From contig NZ_CP042467.1 of the NCBI RefSeq assembly GCF_007993755.1, positions 4,860,001 to 4,924,000 on the forward strand: a stretch of 64,000 nucleotides of DNA. Reading direction: 5' to 3'. Shown in pieces: positions 26,331 through 35,922 of the stretch. Origin of the DNA: Microvenator marinus (GTDB taxonomy: Bacteria > Myxococcota_A > Bradymonadia > Bradymonadales > Bradymonadaceae). The position numbers and the translations under genes are program-made. Under the pieces are notes generated by a model, which was given only the letters and a program-made list of their open reading frames with translations, did no database searches and was not told the DNA's origin. Within the stretch, counting starts at the first letter, position 1. Each line of letters opens with the position of its first letter.

Positions 26331-27707
26331 TTAGAGAAGGTTCGCTGCCAGTTCTGCCAGCGCGGACCGCTCGCCCTTAAAGAGCGTCACGGACGAGAAG
26401 ATCGACTGCCCTTTAAAGCGGTCGATCACGTACGTGAGGCCGTTTGACTCGCTATCGATATAGGGATTGTCGATCTGGTACGGGTCGCCTGTCAAAATGA
26501 GCTTAGAGCCTTCACCGATGCGGGTCAGGATGGTCTTGACTTCGTGCGGTGTGAGGTTCTGAGCCTCATCGACGATAAAGTACTGATTGGGGAGCGAGCG
26601 GCCACGGATATACGTCAGCGGCTCGATCTCGATGATTCCCATATTGATCAGTTCGTCAGCCCCACGCCCAGCGCGCTTGTCCGCCTTGGTCAGCCCCATC
26701 AGATATTCGACGTTATCAAAGATAGGTCGCATCCATGGGTTGAGCTTCTCTTCCATGGTGCCCGGCAGGTATCCGATATCGCGTCCCATCGGGAAGATCG
26801 GCCGCGAGACCACCAGCTTGGAAAACTTCTGCTCGTCGGTCACCTTACGCAGTCCGGCCGCAATCGCCATCAAGGTTTTTCCGGTGCCGGCCTTACCCAA
26901 GAGCGCAACGAGCGCGATATCGTCGTCCAAGAGGGCGTCGAACGCAAAAGCCTGTTCTTTGTTTCTGGGTCGCACACCCCAAACGTCTTCTCGAGCCCGC
27001 CGATTCAAGGGTTTGAGGACAAATCCGTCCTCGTTTTTCTTGATTCGTCCAAGGGTGGTTTGCGGGCCAGATTCAGAGCGAACAAGTGCGTATTCGTTGT
27101 CGTAAAACGCGTCCATCGGCACACCACCATTGGCCTCAAGGCCATCGTTTGTGCGGTGTGGGATGTATTTGGAGAGGTCTAGGTCAAGGGCACCTTCGTC
27201 GTGCAATTCATCGATGACTTCTGCGGGAACCACGATTTCACACGCACCCGGGTAGAGCTCGGTGATCGAGACCTTATCGTCTTCGTAGTTCTCGGCATCC
27301 AGTCCCAATACATCTGCGCGAACGCGCAGGTTCGTGTCTTTGGTGACCAGGATGCACGGCCGGTCGGGGTCGTTCTCCTTGATATGGAGGGCGACGCCGA
27401 GGATTCGGTTGTCGTTGACGTGCTGGTGAAGCACCGCGTTATCCAGCACCTTGCCGGCGAAGCCGACGCGCAAGATGCCGCCGCCGGGTGTGGGTACACC
27501 TTCGCCCAGATTTCCGAGGTCGCGGAAATCGTCGAGCAGGCGACTCACCTCTCGGGCGTTTCTGCCAAGCTCGCTCATTTGCTTCTTAAAACTGTCGACT
27601 TCTTCGATCACGTAGATCGGGATGATGACGTTATTATCGGCAAAGCGCACCATCGCACGGGGATCGTGCAAAAGGACGTTCGTATCCAGCACAAAATTCT
27701 TGGACAT
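26331..27707 (-). CDS. PIN domain-PhoH family ATPase (PhoH2 type)
   Basis: The protein has 458 residues. The N-terminal PIN RNase domain starts FVLDTNVLLHDP with Asp8 and has further acidic residues (EEVD, KDTNLRVRAD). The C-terminal PhoH ATPase has Walker A LLGKAGTGKT at about 269-278, PIFPMGRDIGYLPG and the Walker B-like FIVDEAQNLTPHEV, then LTGDPYQID. Two-domain PhoH2 proteins are reported to unwind and cleave RNA in an ATP-dependent way, sometimes as toxin-antitoxin partners; here no antitoxin-like gene is adjacent. The stop abuts the stop of the convergent gene ending at 26330. The IgGFc-type lipoprotein gene ends downstream of 27742 and lies 34 bases upstream. Confidence 0.94.
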   Translation of the reverse strand: MSKNFVLDTNVLLHDPRAMVRFADNNVIIPIYVIEEVDSFKKQMSELGRNAREVSRLLDDFRDLGNLGEGVPTPGGGILRVGFAGKVLDNAVLHQHVNDNRILGVALHIKENDPDRPCILVTKDTNLRVRADVLGLDAENYEDDKVSITELYPGACEIVVPAEVIDELHDEGALDLDLSKYIPHRTNDGLEANGGVPMDAFYDNEYALVRSESGPQTTLGRIKKNEDGFVLKPLNRRAREDVWGVRPRNKEQAFAFDALLDDDIALVALLGKAGTGKTLMAIAAGLRKVTDEQKFSKLVVSRPIFPMGRDIGYLPGTMEEKLNPWMRPIFDNVEYLMGLTKADKRAGRGADELINMGIIEIEPLTYIRGRSLPNQYFIVDEAQNLTPHEVKTILTRIGEGSKLILTGDPYQIDNPYIDSESNGLTYVIDRFKGQSIFSSVTLFKGERSALAELAANLL

Positions 27708-27741
27708 ATTTCTCTCAGAATTCAGGGGCTTTGGGATTGAA

Positions 27742-29793
27742 TCAGAATGTGTTGAGTTTAGCGAGGTCTAGGCCGCCCGTATAGGCGTAAGATACATAGT
27801 CATCATATCCATAGACGACGATGCCAAACGCTATCTGCGCCTCGATTCGATGCGGCCCATCTTCTACAGGAATATGGACGCGTGCCATCTCTCCGTCTTG
27901 GATGAGCTTGTAGTCGAACTGGGTCAGGTCCAGCTCCTGGCCATCCAAAGACACCGTAAAGCCTGGGCGAATCACCACCGTGACGTAGCTTTGCCAGTAG
28001 GTTGCAGGGGTCAAGAATGAGTACTCGGTTCGGTACTGCTCCTCGGGTGGAAGGAGGAAAAACGCGGGGTCCCCAGCATGGTCACCAAACTGAGCATCCA
28101 CTTTCACGCTATTTTGGCCGCTCAAGAACGCACCCACCATGATGGGTTTGCCAGCCTGTACAACGAATGCCTCTGACGTGCCGAACTCGCAGGTCTGGCC
28201 GGCGTCCAACGTGAACACGCCAGACTCAGGGTCGTCCGAGAAGTTTCTGCACGGCGACACGCCTTCGTCTGCTGGAGGCAAGCTCATCGGGGCTCCGAGC
28301 GAGATTCCGGTCTGGATCTCGGTGTCGTCTTGGGCGGCTACAAATTTCCAATAGGTTCCTTCGCGCGTGTCCACAGGGTCACCCTCTTGGCGCCTTAGTT
28401 TAAGCGGCGCAGCCACAAATTTGGTACCCCAGGTCTCAAGCGGGAAAAGCTGCGACTCAAGGTGGTCACACGCTGGATTTCCAAACGGCACGAATGCACA
28501 GGTGTGCCCTCCAAAAACACTCACCGGTTTGGAGGCAGTGATTCGCGCGCCCGTCATATCCTCCACAGGACTTGCACCTGACCCCGCAACGTTGAGGACT
28601 TCGTGGGGTTGGAGCACGACCGTCATTCTGCCATTGGTATCCGGGCCAGAGATTCTTCCCGTTGTCGGCGGGTAAATGGTTTCGGCAGGGGCGCGATTGA
28701 CGCCTTTTGGTGGCGGCAATTGAATCGTCACCGAGGTGTCCGGCTCTGTGGCCACGATGGTCATTGTAGACGAGTAGGGTTCGGCCAGACGCGCCGATGA
28801 CGTGCCCGCCCAAACCGCGTAGCTCAGGAACATATAGTTCTCGGTAAGCGCGCTCTTAGGGAGCAGCAAGCTCGCGTCGTTGGTATAGTTGTAATTGCAG
28901 CAAAGCGGGTTGAATTGATACGCAACCACGGGCTGTGTGGCCGAGACCTTATAGGCATTGGGGGTAAGACTCGTGGAGCCGAAAGGAATCTCTCGGTGCG
29001 GCATAATCAGGGTCATCATCGAGCCGCGCGGGAGCACGATATTGTCGATCGCACCGTCAACTTTGAAGAGTTCTTGGCCGCGTGGTCCGAGAACGCGACT
29101 CTCAACCGTCACCAAATCCATTCCGGGTTGTGGGATGTCTGTGCCAACTGTCCTCGAAACCACGGCCTCGGCGTGCTCGTCGGGCCCGGAGAAAACGGAA
29201 ATCCGCGCGTCGTAGGTTTCGCTCGGATTGAAAAGAACAATCGCGAAGGGCGGCCGTTGTTCGGGTGGAATCTGATTTTCTTCGGCGTCCGAAAGGAGAT
29301 GGTTCTCAAGCTCAACGGCCCAGTATTCGCAGCCGATATAACTGCTCGTGAGCTCGGCGAGTCGGCATCGGCTAAGGCAGTTACCTTCCTCACACGTGCT
29401 AGAGCCTGTGCAGGTCTCGGCGTTTTCGAACGCCGTGCCTTCGTCGTTGCACAATTGCGTTTGCGACGTGGACTCACAGCGTCGGGTGCCCGGAACACAC
29501 GCGACTTCAACGCATTCGGCGTTTCGGCACACGGAAAGGGGCGTATTGGGGCAAGATGCCGGTACCAGCTCGGTGCCGTCGCTACTACAAACGCGAGTCG
29601 CAGGCGTATTTTCCTGACCGCATTCGACGAGCTCACCCGGCTCACAAATGACTTCTGGCGGCATATCCTCGACGAGGTCAGGTCCCGCATCGGCGGTGCC
29701 ATTATTCGTAGAGCTATTGGCGGGCGTTGTCTCGTCAGAACAGCCCCACGCTACAAGAGCGAACACAACCATCAAAAATTTACAGCTTCTCAT
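27742..29793 (-). CDS. Cys-rich lipoprotein with IgGFc-binding-type domain
   Basis: The protein has 683 residues with a lipobox at Cys18 (LVAWGC) and an acidic linker. Residues of about 50-140 are a Cys-rich stalk with repeated CEPGE, CVPGTRRC and CEEGNC units. From about 148, SYIGCEYWAVELEN and FAIVLFNPSETYDARISVF open an IgGFc-binding N-terminal type domain that runs nearly to the end, with QFNPLCC and HTCAFVPFGNPACDHLESQ. Such proteins are surface-exposed and thought to bind other cells or matrix; in a possible predator this would suit prey contact, which is inference. Its start overlaps the stop of the upstream membrane protein gene by four bases. Confidence 0.88.
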   Translation of the reverse strand: MRSCKFLMVVFALVAWGCSDETTPANSSTNNGTADAGPDLVEDMPPEVICEPGELVECGQENTPATRVCSSDGTELVPASCPNTPLSVCRNAECVEVACVPGTRRCESTSQTQLCNDEGTAFENAETCTGSSTCEEGNCLSRCRLAELTSSYIGCEYWAVELENHLLSDAEENQIPPEQRPPFAIVLFNPSETYDARISVFSGPDEHAEAVVSRTVGTDIPQPGMDLVTVESRVLGPRGQELFKVDGAIDNIVLPRGSMMTLIMPHREIPFGSTSLTPNAYKVSATQPVVAYQFNPLCCNYNYTNDASLLLPKSALTENYMFLSYAVWAGTSSARLAEPYSSTMTIVATEPDTSVTIQLPPPKGVNRAPAETIYPPTTGRISGPDTNGRMTVVLQPHEVLNVAGSGASPVEDMTGARITASKPVSVFGGHTCAFVPFGNPACDHLESQLFPLETWGTKFVAAPLKLRRQEGDPVDTREGTYWKFVAAQDDTEIQTGISLGAPMSLPPADEGVSPCRNFSDDPESGVFTLDAGQTCEFGTSEAFVVQAGKPIMVGAFLSGQNSVKVDAQFGDHAGDPAFFLLPPEEQYRTEYSFLTPATYWQSYVTVVIRPGFTVSLDGQELDLTQFDYKLIQDGEMARVHIPVEDGPHRIEAQIAFGIVVYGYDDYVSYAYTGGLDLAKLNTF

Positions 29794-30407
29794 TTAGCGT
29801 CCTTTGCTGCGCCACACGGGTGTAGGGAACTCGTGTGCCAGACGCGAAAGTTCTGGAATGCGTCTTCTGTAGCGACCAATGCGCGATTCAACTTGTCTTC
29901 GGGGTCTTCGAGCTCTGCCTTCTCAGTCGGTAGTTTCACAAAAACATCGAGCTCGCGGTCCACAAATTTAAACCAGGTGTCGAGCTCCTTTCGACTATCG
30001 TCAAAGCGGAGGTTCGCTTCTTTTGACGCATCAAAATCCTTGGCCAGACCCGCTTTCAACTCTGCCACGCGCTTTAGGAGTGCTTCGACCTTTGCGCTGT
30101 CCTCGCCGAGCAAGTCTTGCCGCAGGTCTTTCCTGAGCGTGTTCCATGTCTCTTGGTGCTCCCCGACGGACGCGATCACCGCGCGACATGCTGGATCGTT
30201 GGTGTCCTCCAAAACCTCGGCCTCACCCGCCTCAATGTCCACACGTGGACCGATGAGGGATTCGCTATAAGCCCACGTGATGGCGAGCAGTGAAAGCGCG
30301 AGGCCTAGGATCACGGCGGATACGAGCAAGGTCTTCTTGTTTCGTTTCGACTCCGCCGCCCGAAGTTCCTCGATCAGCGGATCACTTGATTTATTCTTCT
30401 CTTCCAT
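29790..30407 (-). CDS. Single-pass membrane protein with coiled-coil exterior, unknown function
   Basis: The protein has 205 residues. A charged cytoplasmic start (about 25 residues) leads to one membrane helix at about 26-46 (LLVSAVILGLALSLLAITWAY). The outside part contains two Cys, one near the helix and one near the end (PACRAV, HPCGAA), and a long charged helix likely to form a coiled coil. I recognise no family. It is upstream of and coupled by a four-base overlap to the IgGFc-type lipoprotein, so it may help anchor or export that protein. It is divergent from the PAQR gene, with 141 bases between. Confidence 0.75.
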   Translation of the reverse strand: MEEKNKSSDPLIEELRAAESKRNKKTLLVSAVILGLALSLLAITWAYSESLIGPRVDIEAGEAEVLEDTNDPACRAVIASVGEHQETWNTLRKDLRQDLLGEDSAKVEALLKRVAELKAGLAKDFDASKEANLRFDDSRKELDTWFKFVDRELDVFVKLPTEKAELEDPEDKLNRALVATEDAFQNFRVWHTSSLHPCGAAKDAK

Positions 30408-30548
30408 GCGTCCTCATTTCGTTCGAGAGCCGAGCATAATGGAGATTCGACTTAAAAACACCTCCTTCGTGAACATCGACTTTGTCACACAAATTTCTTC
30501 GAGTTTGCGCCTGATTTATCAATCACTTTCCTGTAGTCTCAATTTTAG

Positions 30549-31241
30549 GTGACTGACCAATCAAGTTTCGGAGTTCGTGTGCAAGAGTCTCGTCGTGTGA
30601 AGTTTTTTAAGGATCCAGCGAGCGCTTGGACGCATTTTGCTGGATTCTGGGCGGCGATGGTCGGCCTCTTGTTCCTCATCATCCAGGCCCCTCCGGAGAG
30701 CGCGAAGCTCGCATCATTCGTATTCTATGGCATCTGTCTCGCGGTGCTTTTCCTCGCCTCGTCCTGCTATCACTTCTTCGATATTGGCGAGCGTGGAAAT
30801 CACATGCTCAGGCGTGTCGATCACGCTGCGATCTACTGGTTGATCGTCGGAACCTACGTTCCGCCCGTCGTTCATCTTCTGGAAGGAACGCTCCGCACGA
30901 ATATGCTCATTCTGCTCTTCGTCGTGGGAACGCTGGGCTCGCTCTACAAGTTGATTTGGTTCAAAGCCCCCGTGTGGCTCGACGTGATGGTCTATGTGGG
31001 GCTCGGATGGATGATCTTCATCCCCGAAAATTTGCTATCTTCTATGGATACTTACACGTTCACGTGGATGCTGATCGGCGGCCTCTTTTACACGGTCGGA
31101 GCGGTTGTTTTTGCCACCGAATGGCCCGACCCTTGGCCAAAGAAGTTCGGCCATCACGACATCTGGCACCTCTTCGTGCTCGCCGGTGCCGCGTGCCATT
31201 TCTACTTTGTTTATCTCTTCTTACCTGTACCCATTCCCTAA
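30549..31241 (+). CDS. PAQR / hemolysin III family membrane protein
   Basis: The protein has 230 residues with seven hydrophobic segments. The hallmarks of the family are present: DPASAWTHFAG near the start, SSCYHFF, RRVDHAAIYWLIVGTY and the late HDIWHLFVLAGAACHF. The His and Asp residues in these motifs bind zinc in adiponectin receptors, where the domain acts as a ceramidase-like hydrolase; bacterial members have been linked to membrane fluidity. The start at GTG 30549 lacks a ribosome binding site, and a CTGATT-17-TAGTCT promoter would begin transcription almost at the start codon, so the mRNA may be leaderless. A GTG at 30579 with GGAG upstream is the alternative. Confidence 0.92.
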   Translation: MTDQSSFGVRVQESRRVKFFKDPASAWTHFAGFWAAMVGLLFLIIQAPPESAKLASFVFYGICLAVLFLASSCYHFFDIGERGNHMLRRVDHAAIYWLIVGTYVPPVVHLLEGTLRTNMLILLFVVGTLGSLYKLIWFKAPVWLDVMVYVGLGWMIFIPENLLSSMDTYTFTWMLIGGLFYTVGAVVFATEWPDPWPKKFGHHDIWHLFVLAGAACHFYFVYLFLPVPIP

Positions 31242-31264
31242 ATCAGCTCTTCGCTTAGCGAAAC

Positions 31265-31280
31265 GTTCAATTGATTGAAC
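31265..31280. repeat. Inverted repeat after the PAQR gene
   Basis: GTTCAA and TTGAAC arms are separated by four bases. A second small hairpin (TTCGC/GCGAA) lies just before it at 31250-31262. No clear T run follows, so these may be a weak terminator for the PAQR gene or an operator for the next one. Confidence 0.3.
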
Positions 31281-31389
31281 TCCTCGGCGATATGTGGTAA
31301 TGGCCACGCGCTTCGCGGGACTGTGATGGTTGAGTCATGGGCGGATCTTCTCCTTGGGTCGCGAGTGAATACAAGTCAGGAGGCTATTT

Positions 31390-32505
31390 TTGGATACATC
31401 GACATTTCTCAAGCGACATCTGGACGCGAGCGAAGAAGAGACCCCCCGTCTCATCGAAATGGCTGCAATCTCGCTGGCCGAAGGCACAGACTTCCCCGTC
31501 GGACCTGGCTCCGAGGAGCGGCTCTGGAGATACCTTCAATACCCATACTACTTGGGGCTTTTTGCGCGAAAAGTGATTACCGCTGAGGGGATCTCCCACT
31601 CGGTGAAAGAAAAACTCTGTCACGCCGTGCTCCAAGTCAATGTTCATCTCGATGAGGGCCAAGAGCCCGGTCCGGGGCTTTTCCAGCTCTCCGCATGGCT
31701 CGGAGACGAGAAATGCCTCGTGCGAGACGATTATCTGGGTCTTCGCCGCGGCCTTATCTGGCTTCCTCGCCTCACGAACAGTTATATTGAGCCTACACAG
31801 CACATCTTCCCGAGCTGCGAAGGCGTGCTTACGCACCCTGATATCTCAAGGGAAGAGGCGATCGAGCTCATTTTGATGATCCTCACGGCCAAAGAGGCTA
31901 TCGGGAATCAAGGTCGCGACATCTTCGACCACGTCATGAGCCAGCCTCTGATTTCGAAGAGCCTCAAAAGAGAGGTCTGTCAGGTCGTGGTGCAGAACGC
32001 CATTCCTTTCCCACGCGGCGAGTATCAGCACCCGATTGAGACGACGGCAGAAGAGCAGGATCGCCTCAGCATCCGCTTTCTTCCAGGCGGTGTTCGTCGC
32101 CGCGCTGTGGTTTGGCTTGCGCGCCTTGGTCGCGACTCGAACGAGCTTCTGAAGCGATTACTCAAGCCGAATACGGTTCGCGGGTACGGCGGAGACCAAG
32201 TTGCGAGTGGTGCCTTGGATTTGCTCGACGAAATGTGGGAGCAGATCGACGACGAAGGCCGCCTCGCTCTATTGAATAAGGCCGCTGATTTGCCCGATAC
32301 GGCTGTGCGAAAGCGCGCGTATATTCTGGGCGAGAAGTACCTTGGACTCGATTTCCTCCGGCAGTCTTTGGACGATAAGGCCAAGAGTCTTCGGGAGTGG
32401 GCCAAAGAGAGGCTCGATCGCCGCGAAGCCGGTGAAATCCCAACCATCGAGCAACTTCGTGCTGAACTCGAAGAAGAACTCGAAGAAGCCGAAAGCGACG
32501 ACTAG
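31390..32505 (+). CDS. Helical-repeat (HEAT-like) protein of unknown function
   Basis: The protein has 371 residues and no signal or membrane segment. The TTG start at 31390 is decided by a perfect AGGAGG at 31378-31383 with six bases of spacing. The chain is mostly amphipathic helices, with AVVWLARLGRDSNELLKRLL and further pairs of helices that look like HEAT or armadillo units, and it ends in an acidic tail (ELEEELEEAESDD). I do not recognise a family. Its stop overlaps the murI GTG start by one base, so it heads the murI operon and the two are translationally coupled. Confidence 0.8.
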   Translation: MDTSTFLKRHLDASEEETPRLIEMAAISLAEGTDFPVGPGSEERLWRYLQYPYYLGLFARKVITAEGISHSVKEKLCHAVLQVNVHLDEGQEPGPGLFQLSAWLGDEKCLVRDDYLGLRRGLIWLPRLTNSYIEPTQHIFPSCEGVLTHPDISREEAIELILMILTAKEAIGNQGRDIFDHVMSQPLISKSLKREVCQVVVQNAIPFPRGEYQHPIETTAEEQDRLSIRFLPGGVRRRAVVWLARLGRDSNELLKRLLKPNTVRGYGGDQVASGALDLLDEMWEQIDDEGRLALLNKAADLPDTAVRKRAYILGEKYLGLDFLRQSLDDKAKSLREWAKERLDRREAGEIPTIEQLRAELEEELEEAESDD

Positions 32506-33332
32506 TGGACAGACCTATCGGCATTTTCGATAGCGGCGTGGGTGGTCTGACCGTCATGCGGGCGCTCGCCGACCTCTTGCCCAACGAAAACCTCGTTTAT
32601 CTGGGTGATACGGCGCGCGTGCCTTATGGCAATCGCGGTGCCCAAACCATCAAACGCTACTCCCTGAATGCCGCACGCTTTCTAGTTGAGCGGGATATCA
32701 AAGCCCTCGTGATCGCCTGTAATACAGCGACCGCCTACGGCTTGGGTGCGGTCCGCGAGACTTTCCCGGATCTGCCGGTTATCGGCGTGGTCGATCCTGT
32801 GGCGAAAGTCGCTGCCTCGTTGACTAAGACAGGTGTCGTGGGCGTTATCGGTACGCGCGGGACGATTTCTTCAGGGTCTTACGAAGCTCGCCTCACTGAG
32901 ATTTCTCCAGCCATTAAGACCGTTTCACAGGCGTGTCCGCTTCTCGTACCACTCGCTGAAGAAGGCTGGTTAGACGGGCCGGTGGTAGACGCAGTATTAC
33001 AAGAATACCTTGGACCGATGGGATCGCAGGATCTCGACGTGATGATCCTTGGGTGCACACATTATCCGATTCTAAGAAGCGCGATCGAATCGGCATGTGC
33101 GCGAATCTGGGAAAAACCCATCACGATTTTGGACTCAGCGAGTGCGACCGCTGAGGCGTTGCGGACTAGACTTCATGCGTCGAACCTGCAACGAATAGGT
33201 GGAGAGGGTCGATTCGAGTTCCTCGCAACCGATGACCCTCGCCATTTTGGCCGCACGGCAACGACTTTTTTCCAAGATGAATTGGCGTCGATTGAGCACG
33301 TCGATATCTTGGACGTGTCTCAGAGTAGCTGA
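32505..33332 (+). CDS. murI: Glutamate racemase
   Basis: The protein has 275 residues, normal for MurI. It starts IGIFDSGVGGLTV and has both catalytic cysteines: Cys72 in IACNTATA and Cys184 in LGCTHYP. The enzyme converts L- to D-glutamate for the peptidoglycan stem peptide and acts in the cytoplasm. The GTG start shares its first base with the stop of the upstream helical-repeat gene. A PEGA-domain protein follows after 15 bases. The assignment is secure. Confidence 0.97.
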   Translation: MDRPIGIFDSGVGGLTVMRALADLLPNENLVYLGDTARVPYGNRGAQTIKRYSLNAARFLVERDIKALVIACNTATAYGLGAVRETFPDLPVIGVVDPVAKVAASLTKTGVVGVIGTRGTISSGSYEARLTEISPAIKTVSQACPLLVPLAEEGWLDGPVVDAVLQEYLGPMGSQDLDVMILGCTHYPILRSAIESACARIWEKPITILDSASATAEALRTRLHASNLQRIGGEGRFEFLATDDPRHFGRTATTFFQDELASIEHVDILDVSQSS

Positions 33333-33347
33333 GCCCGCTTAGAACTG

Positions 33348-34511
33348 GTGAAAATGATGAAACTAAAATGGATCGCGCTTTCTATCCTCTTCTCCACATT
33401 TTTCATCTCTCAGGCGCAAGCCGAAGATATGGCCGGATTGCAGGTCAACTTTGAGACAGGAGTCGATGCACTCGTCGCAGCAGACGCACGGCAAGCCATC
33501 AATGACGCGTTTAAAGGCAACTCGGCTTGGTCCTACAAGGACGTCGATGATACCAGAGCACGCTTAAATCCGGTCGTCCGTGATTGCTTTACGGTTGATT
33601 GTCTAAAAAAGGCGGGTCAACAGGCTCAAGCGAAAGCCGGAATTCGGGTGTCATTCTCTGGCGAGGCGCAGATCTACGACTGGACGGTCGAAACCTTTGA
33701 CTTGCGGGACGGTTCTCAGCTCGCGATCCGCAAGGGTGCGTGTGAGCTTTGTGGGCGAAGCGAAGTTTCTCGAACCTTTCGATCGACCATGGATTCCGTT
33801 CTGAGCGCATCCAAATTGAAGAGCTCCGGCTCAACTTCCAAGCCTCCCGCCAATACGCCGGTAACAACCAAACCAGACACCACGCCAACCACCACACCGA
33901 GCACAGGTACGCCGACCGATACAGGTGTTCGAATCGTCAAGATCGACATCTCAACCGAGCCACCTGATGCCGTGATTACCTTTAGGGATGCCGAGGTGGG
34001 ACGAGGCCGGGCGACTGTCGAAGTCGGTCCTGGTGACCATCTATTCACCTTCACAGCTGAAGGTCATAGGACCGTCAAAGAGATGGTTGTTGTTGAAGGT
34101 GACGCCACCAATACCGCGCTGCGAGTACATCTGCCGAAGAAAGAGGGCGCGCCGGAGGCCGTTGAGGTCTCGTCCAGAGGCCCCGTGGACCGTCTCGAAG
34201 AGTCTCGAGTTGTCTATGGCGTGATTGGAACAGTGTTCGGGCTCGGCCTTATCGGCACAGGGATGTACCTTGGGGCGATTGACGGCGAGCCGAACTGCGA
34301 TGGCGGAACTTTTAGTGATTGCGCTGAGATTTACGACACGTCCACCGCTGCGTTTCTCACGACCTTTACGGGAACGGCACTTCTAACAGCCGGAGGCGTG
34401 CTCTTGGCTTGGGAAGCTCTGGCCGGCTCAAGTTCCAACGAAAAATCAGTGCAAGTCGCACCCAGCGTGAGCCCTGACGGGGCAGGTATTGGAATCTTCG
34501 GCAGATTCTAA
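33348..34511 (+). CDS. Exported protein with PEGA domain and a C-terminal membrane helix pair
   Basis: The protein has 387 residues. A signal peptide ends near SQAQAED (about residue 26). Residues of about 27-150 form an unrecognised domain with two CXXC-like cysteine pairs (DCFTVDC, CELCG). A Thr/Pro-rich linker at about 160-195 is followed by a PEGA domain at about 197-265 (STEPPDAVITFRDAEVGRG, GPGDHLFTFTAEGH). Two hydrophobic stretches, at about 290-310 and 335-358, end the chain. In Myxococcota such proteins often accompany Ser/Thr kinases and bind envelope components. It probably belongs to the murI unit, with 15 bases separating them. The start may be GTG 33348 or ATG 33354. Confidence 0.8.
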   Translation: MKMMKLKWIALSILFSTFFISQAQAEDMAGLQVNFETGVDALVAADARQAINDAFKGNSAWSYKDVDDTRARLNPVVRDCFTVDCLKKAGQQAQAKAGIRVSFSGEAQIYDWTVETFDLRDGSQLAIRKGACELCGRSEVSRTFRSTMDSVLSASKLKSSGSTSKPPANTPVTTKPDTTPTTTPSTGTPTDTGVRIVKIDISTEPPDAVITFRDAEVGRGRATVEVGPGDHLFTFTAEGHRTVKEMVVVEGDATNTALRVHLPKKEGAPEAVEVSSRGPVDRLEESRVVYGVIGTVFGLGLIGTGMYLGAIDGEPNCDGGTFSDCAEIYDTSTAAFLTTFTGTALLTAGGVLLAWEALAGSSSNEKSVQVAPSVSPDGAGIGIFGRF

Positions 34512-34575
34512 TCACGGCTAGTCAAAACCGTCTGCAGCTACCATACTCGGCCAATCCAATTTGTAGGACGCGTTT

Positions 34576-35922
34576 ATGGCCGAGAAGGTACCGGTCAAAA
34601 AGAGAGAGATCTTTGGTTGGGCGATGTATGATTTCGCCAACTCTAGCTACACCACGGTGGTGATCTCGTTCGTTTATTCGGCCTTCTTCACGGCACACGT
34701 GGTGCCGGCAGATAGTACCGTAAAAGACTCGTTCTGGGCGCTCGCCATCGTCTTTTCCACCATCATCGCTATCGTGCTCTCCCCACTTGCGGGCGCCATT
34801 TGCGATTTTAGCGGCGGAAAAAAGAAGTACCTTTTGGCGAGCACGTTGACGTGCGCGATCTCCACAGCGTGCCTCGCCTTTGTTGGGCCTGGTGATATCT
34901 GGCTGGCGATCTTTCTCATTGCGATCAGCAATGCGGCGTTCATGCTGGGTGAGAGCTTCATAGCGAGCTTTCTGACCGATATCGCCAACTCGGACAATAT
35001 GGGAAAGATCTCGGGCTTAGGCTGGGGACTGGGCTATTTTGGAGGCCTTTCCAGTTTGATTCTCGTCTACAGTTTTATCGGTGACTCGGCCGCGCTCGAA
35101 GCCTCCGAGGTAGTCTCTCGAAATCAGATCGCGATGCTCATGCTCTCCGGTTTCTTCTTCCTCTCCGCTCTCCCCACGTTCATCTTGGTCAAGGAGCGAA
35201 CAGAGCCCGTCGCCGGATTTGAAGATGCGGGCTTTAAGAGACTCATGCTCGCGGGTATGAACGAGATGAAGTCCTCGTTCTCGCTGGTCAAGAACTATCC
35301 GGTCCTCTTCAAGTTCTTCCTCGCCTTCATGGTCTACATGGCAGGCCTTGAGGTGGTCATCAAATTCATCGGGATTTATTCGCAAGTCGAGCTGGAGCTC
35401 TCGGCGAGCTACCTGCAGATGATGTTTATCATCCTTCAATTCAGCGCTGCCGGGGGCGCACTCGCCTTTGGCTTCTTGGAGACGCGAATCGGCGCCAAGA
35501 CCACCGTTCTGACCACTATCGTCTGGTGGGTAATTGGGGTGATGGCCATCTTCTTCCTCGACCAGATTGCGGCCTTTGCTGGGACCGAGCGCGGAAATGT
35601 CTTCCTCGTAATTGCGATGATTGCAGGCGCGGGCATTGGTTCAATCCAAAGCTCTAGCCGCGCGGTTGTGGGGCTTTTATCTCCGCCCGGGCGCTCCGCT
35701 CAGATGTTCGGTTTTTGGGGCATGTTCATGCGACTCGCGATTATCCTCGGCATGACCTTCGGCCCCGTGGCAGACGCCTTGGGCTCAAGGAGAATGGCGC
35801 TCCTACTCGTGGCAGGCTTCTTCATAGTTGGAGGCTTAATGCTGGTGCGCGTGCCGATCACGGAAGCCATCGAAGCGAATCGACGACTCCTCAACGGAGA
35901 CGTTAAGGAAGAGGCAGGATAA
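34576..35922 (+). CDS. MFS transporter, UMF1 (Atg22-like) family
   Basis: The protein has 448 residues with about 12 membrane segments. It begins with the family signature REIFGWAMYDFANSSYTTVV and continues with FSGGKKKYLL in the first cytoplasmic loop and GMTFGPVAD-type stretches late in the chain. The family is related to yeast Atg22, which exports amino acids from the vacuole; bacterial substrates are unknown. It lies 64 bases after the PEGA gene on the same strand. Its last 20 bases overlap the end of the convergent IPT/TIG lipoprotein gene. Confidence 0.92.
   Translation: MAEKVPVKKREIFGWAMYDFANSSYTTVVISFVYSAFFTAHVVPADSTVKDSFWALAIVFSTIIAIVLSPLAGAICDFSGGKKKYLLASTLTCAISTACLAFVGPGDIWLAIFLIAISNAAFMLGESFIASFLTDIANSDNMGKISGLGWGLGYFGGLSSLILVYSFIGDSAALEASEVVSRNQIAMLMLSGFFFLSALPTFILVKERTEPVAGFEDAGFKRLMLAGMNEMKSSFSLVKNYPVLFKFFLAFMVYMAGLEVVIKFIGIYSQVELELSASYLQMMFIILQFSAAGGALAFGFLETRIGAKTTVLTTIVWWVIGVMAIFFLDQIAAFAGTERGNVFLVIAMIAGAGIGSIQSSSRAVVGLLSPPGRSAQMFGFWGMFMRLAIILGMTFGPVADALGSRRMALLLVAGFFIVGGLMLVRVPITEAIEANRRLLNGDVKEEAG

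Noticed and set aside
28915-30270. A 451-codon plus-strand open frame across the IgGFc-type lipoprotein and its neighbour
   Set aside because: It spans two genes that are coupled on the minus strand, has no motif and has no ribosome binding site.
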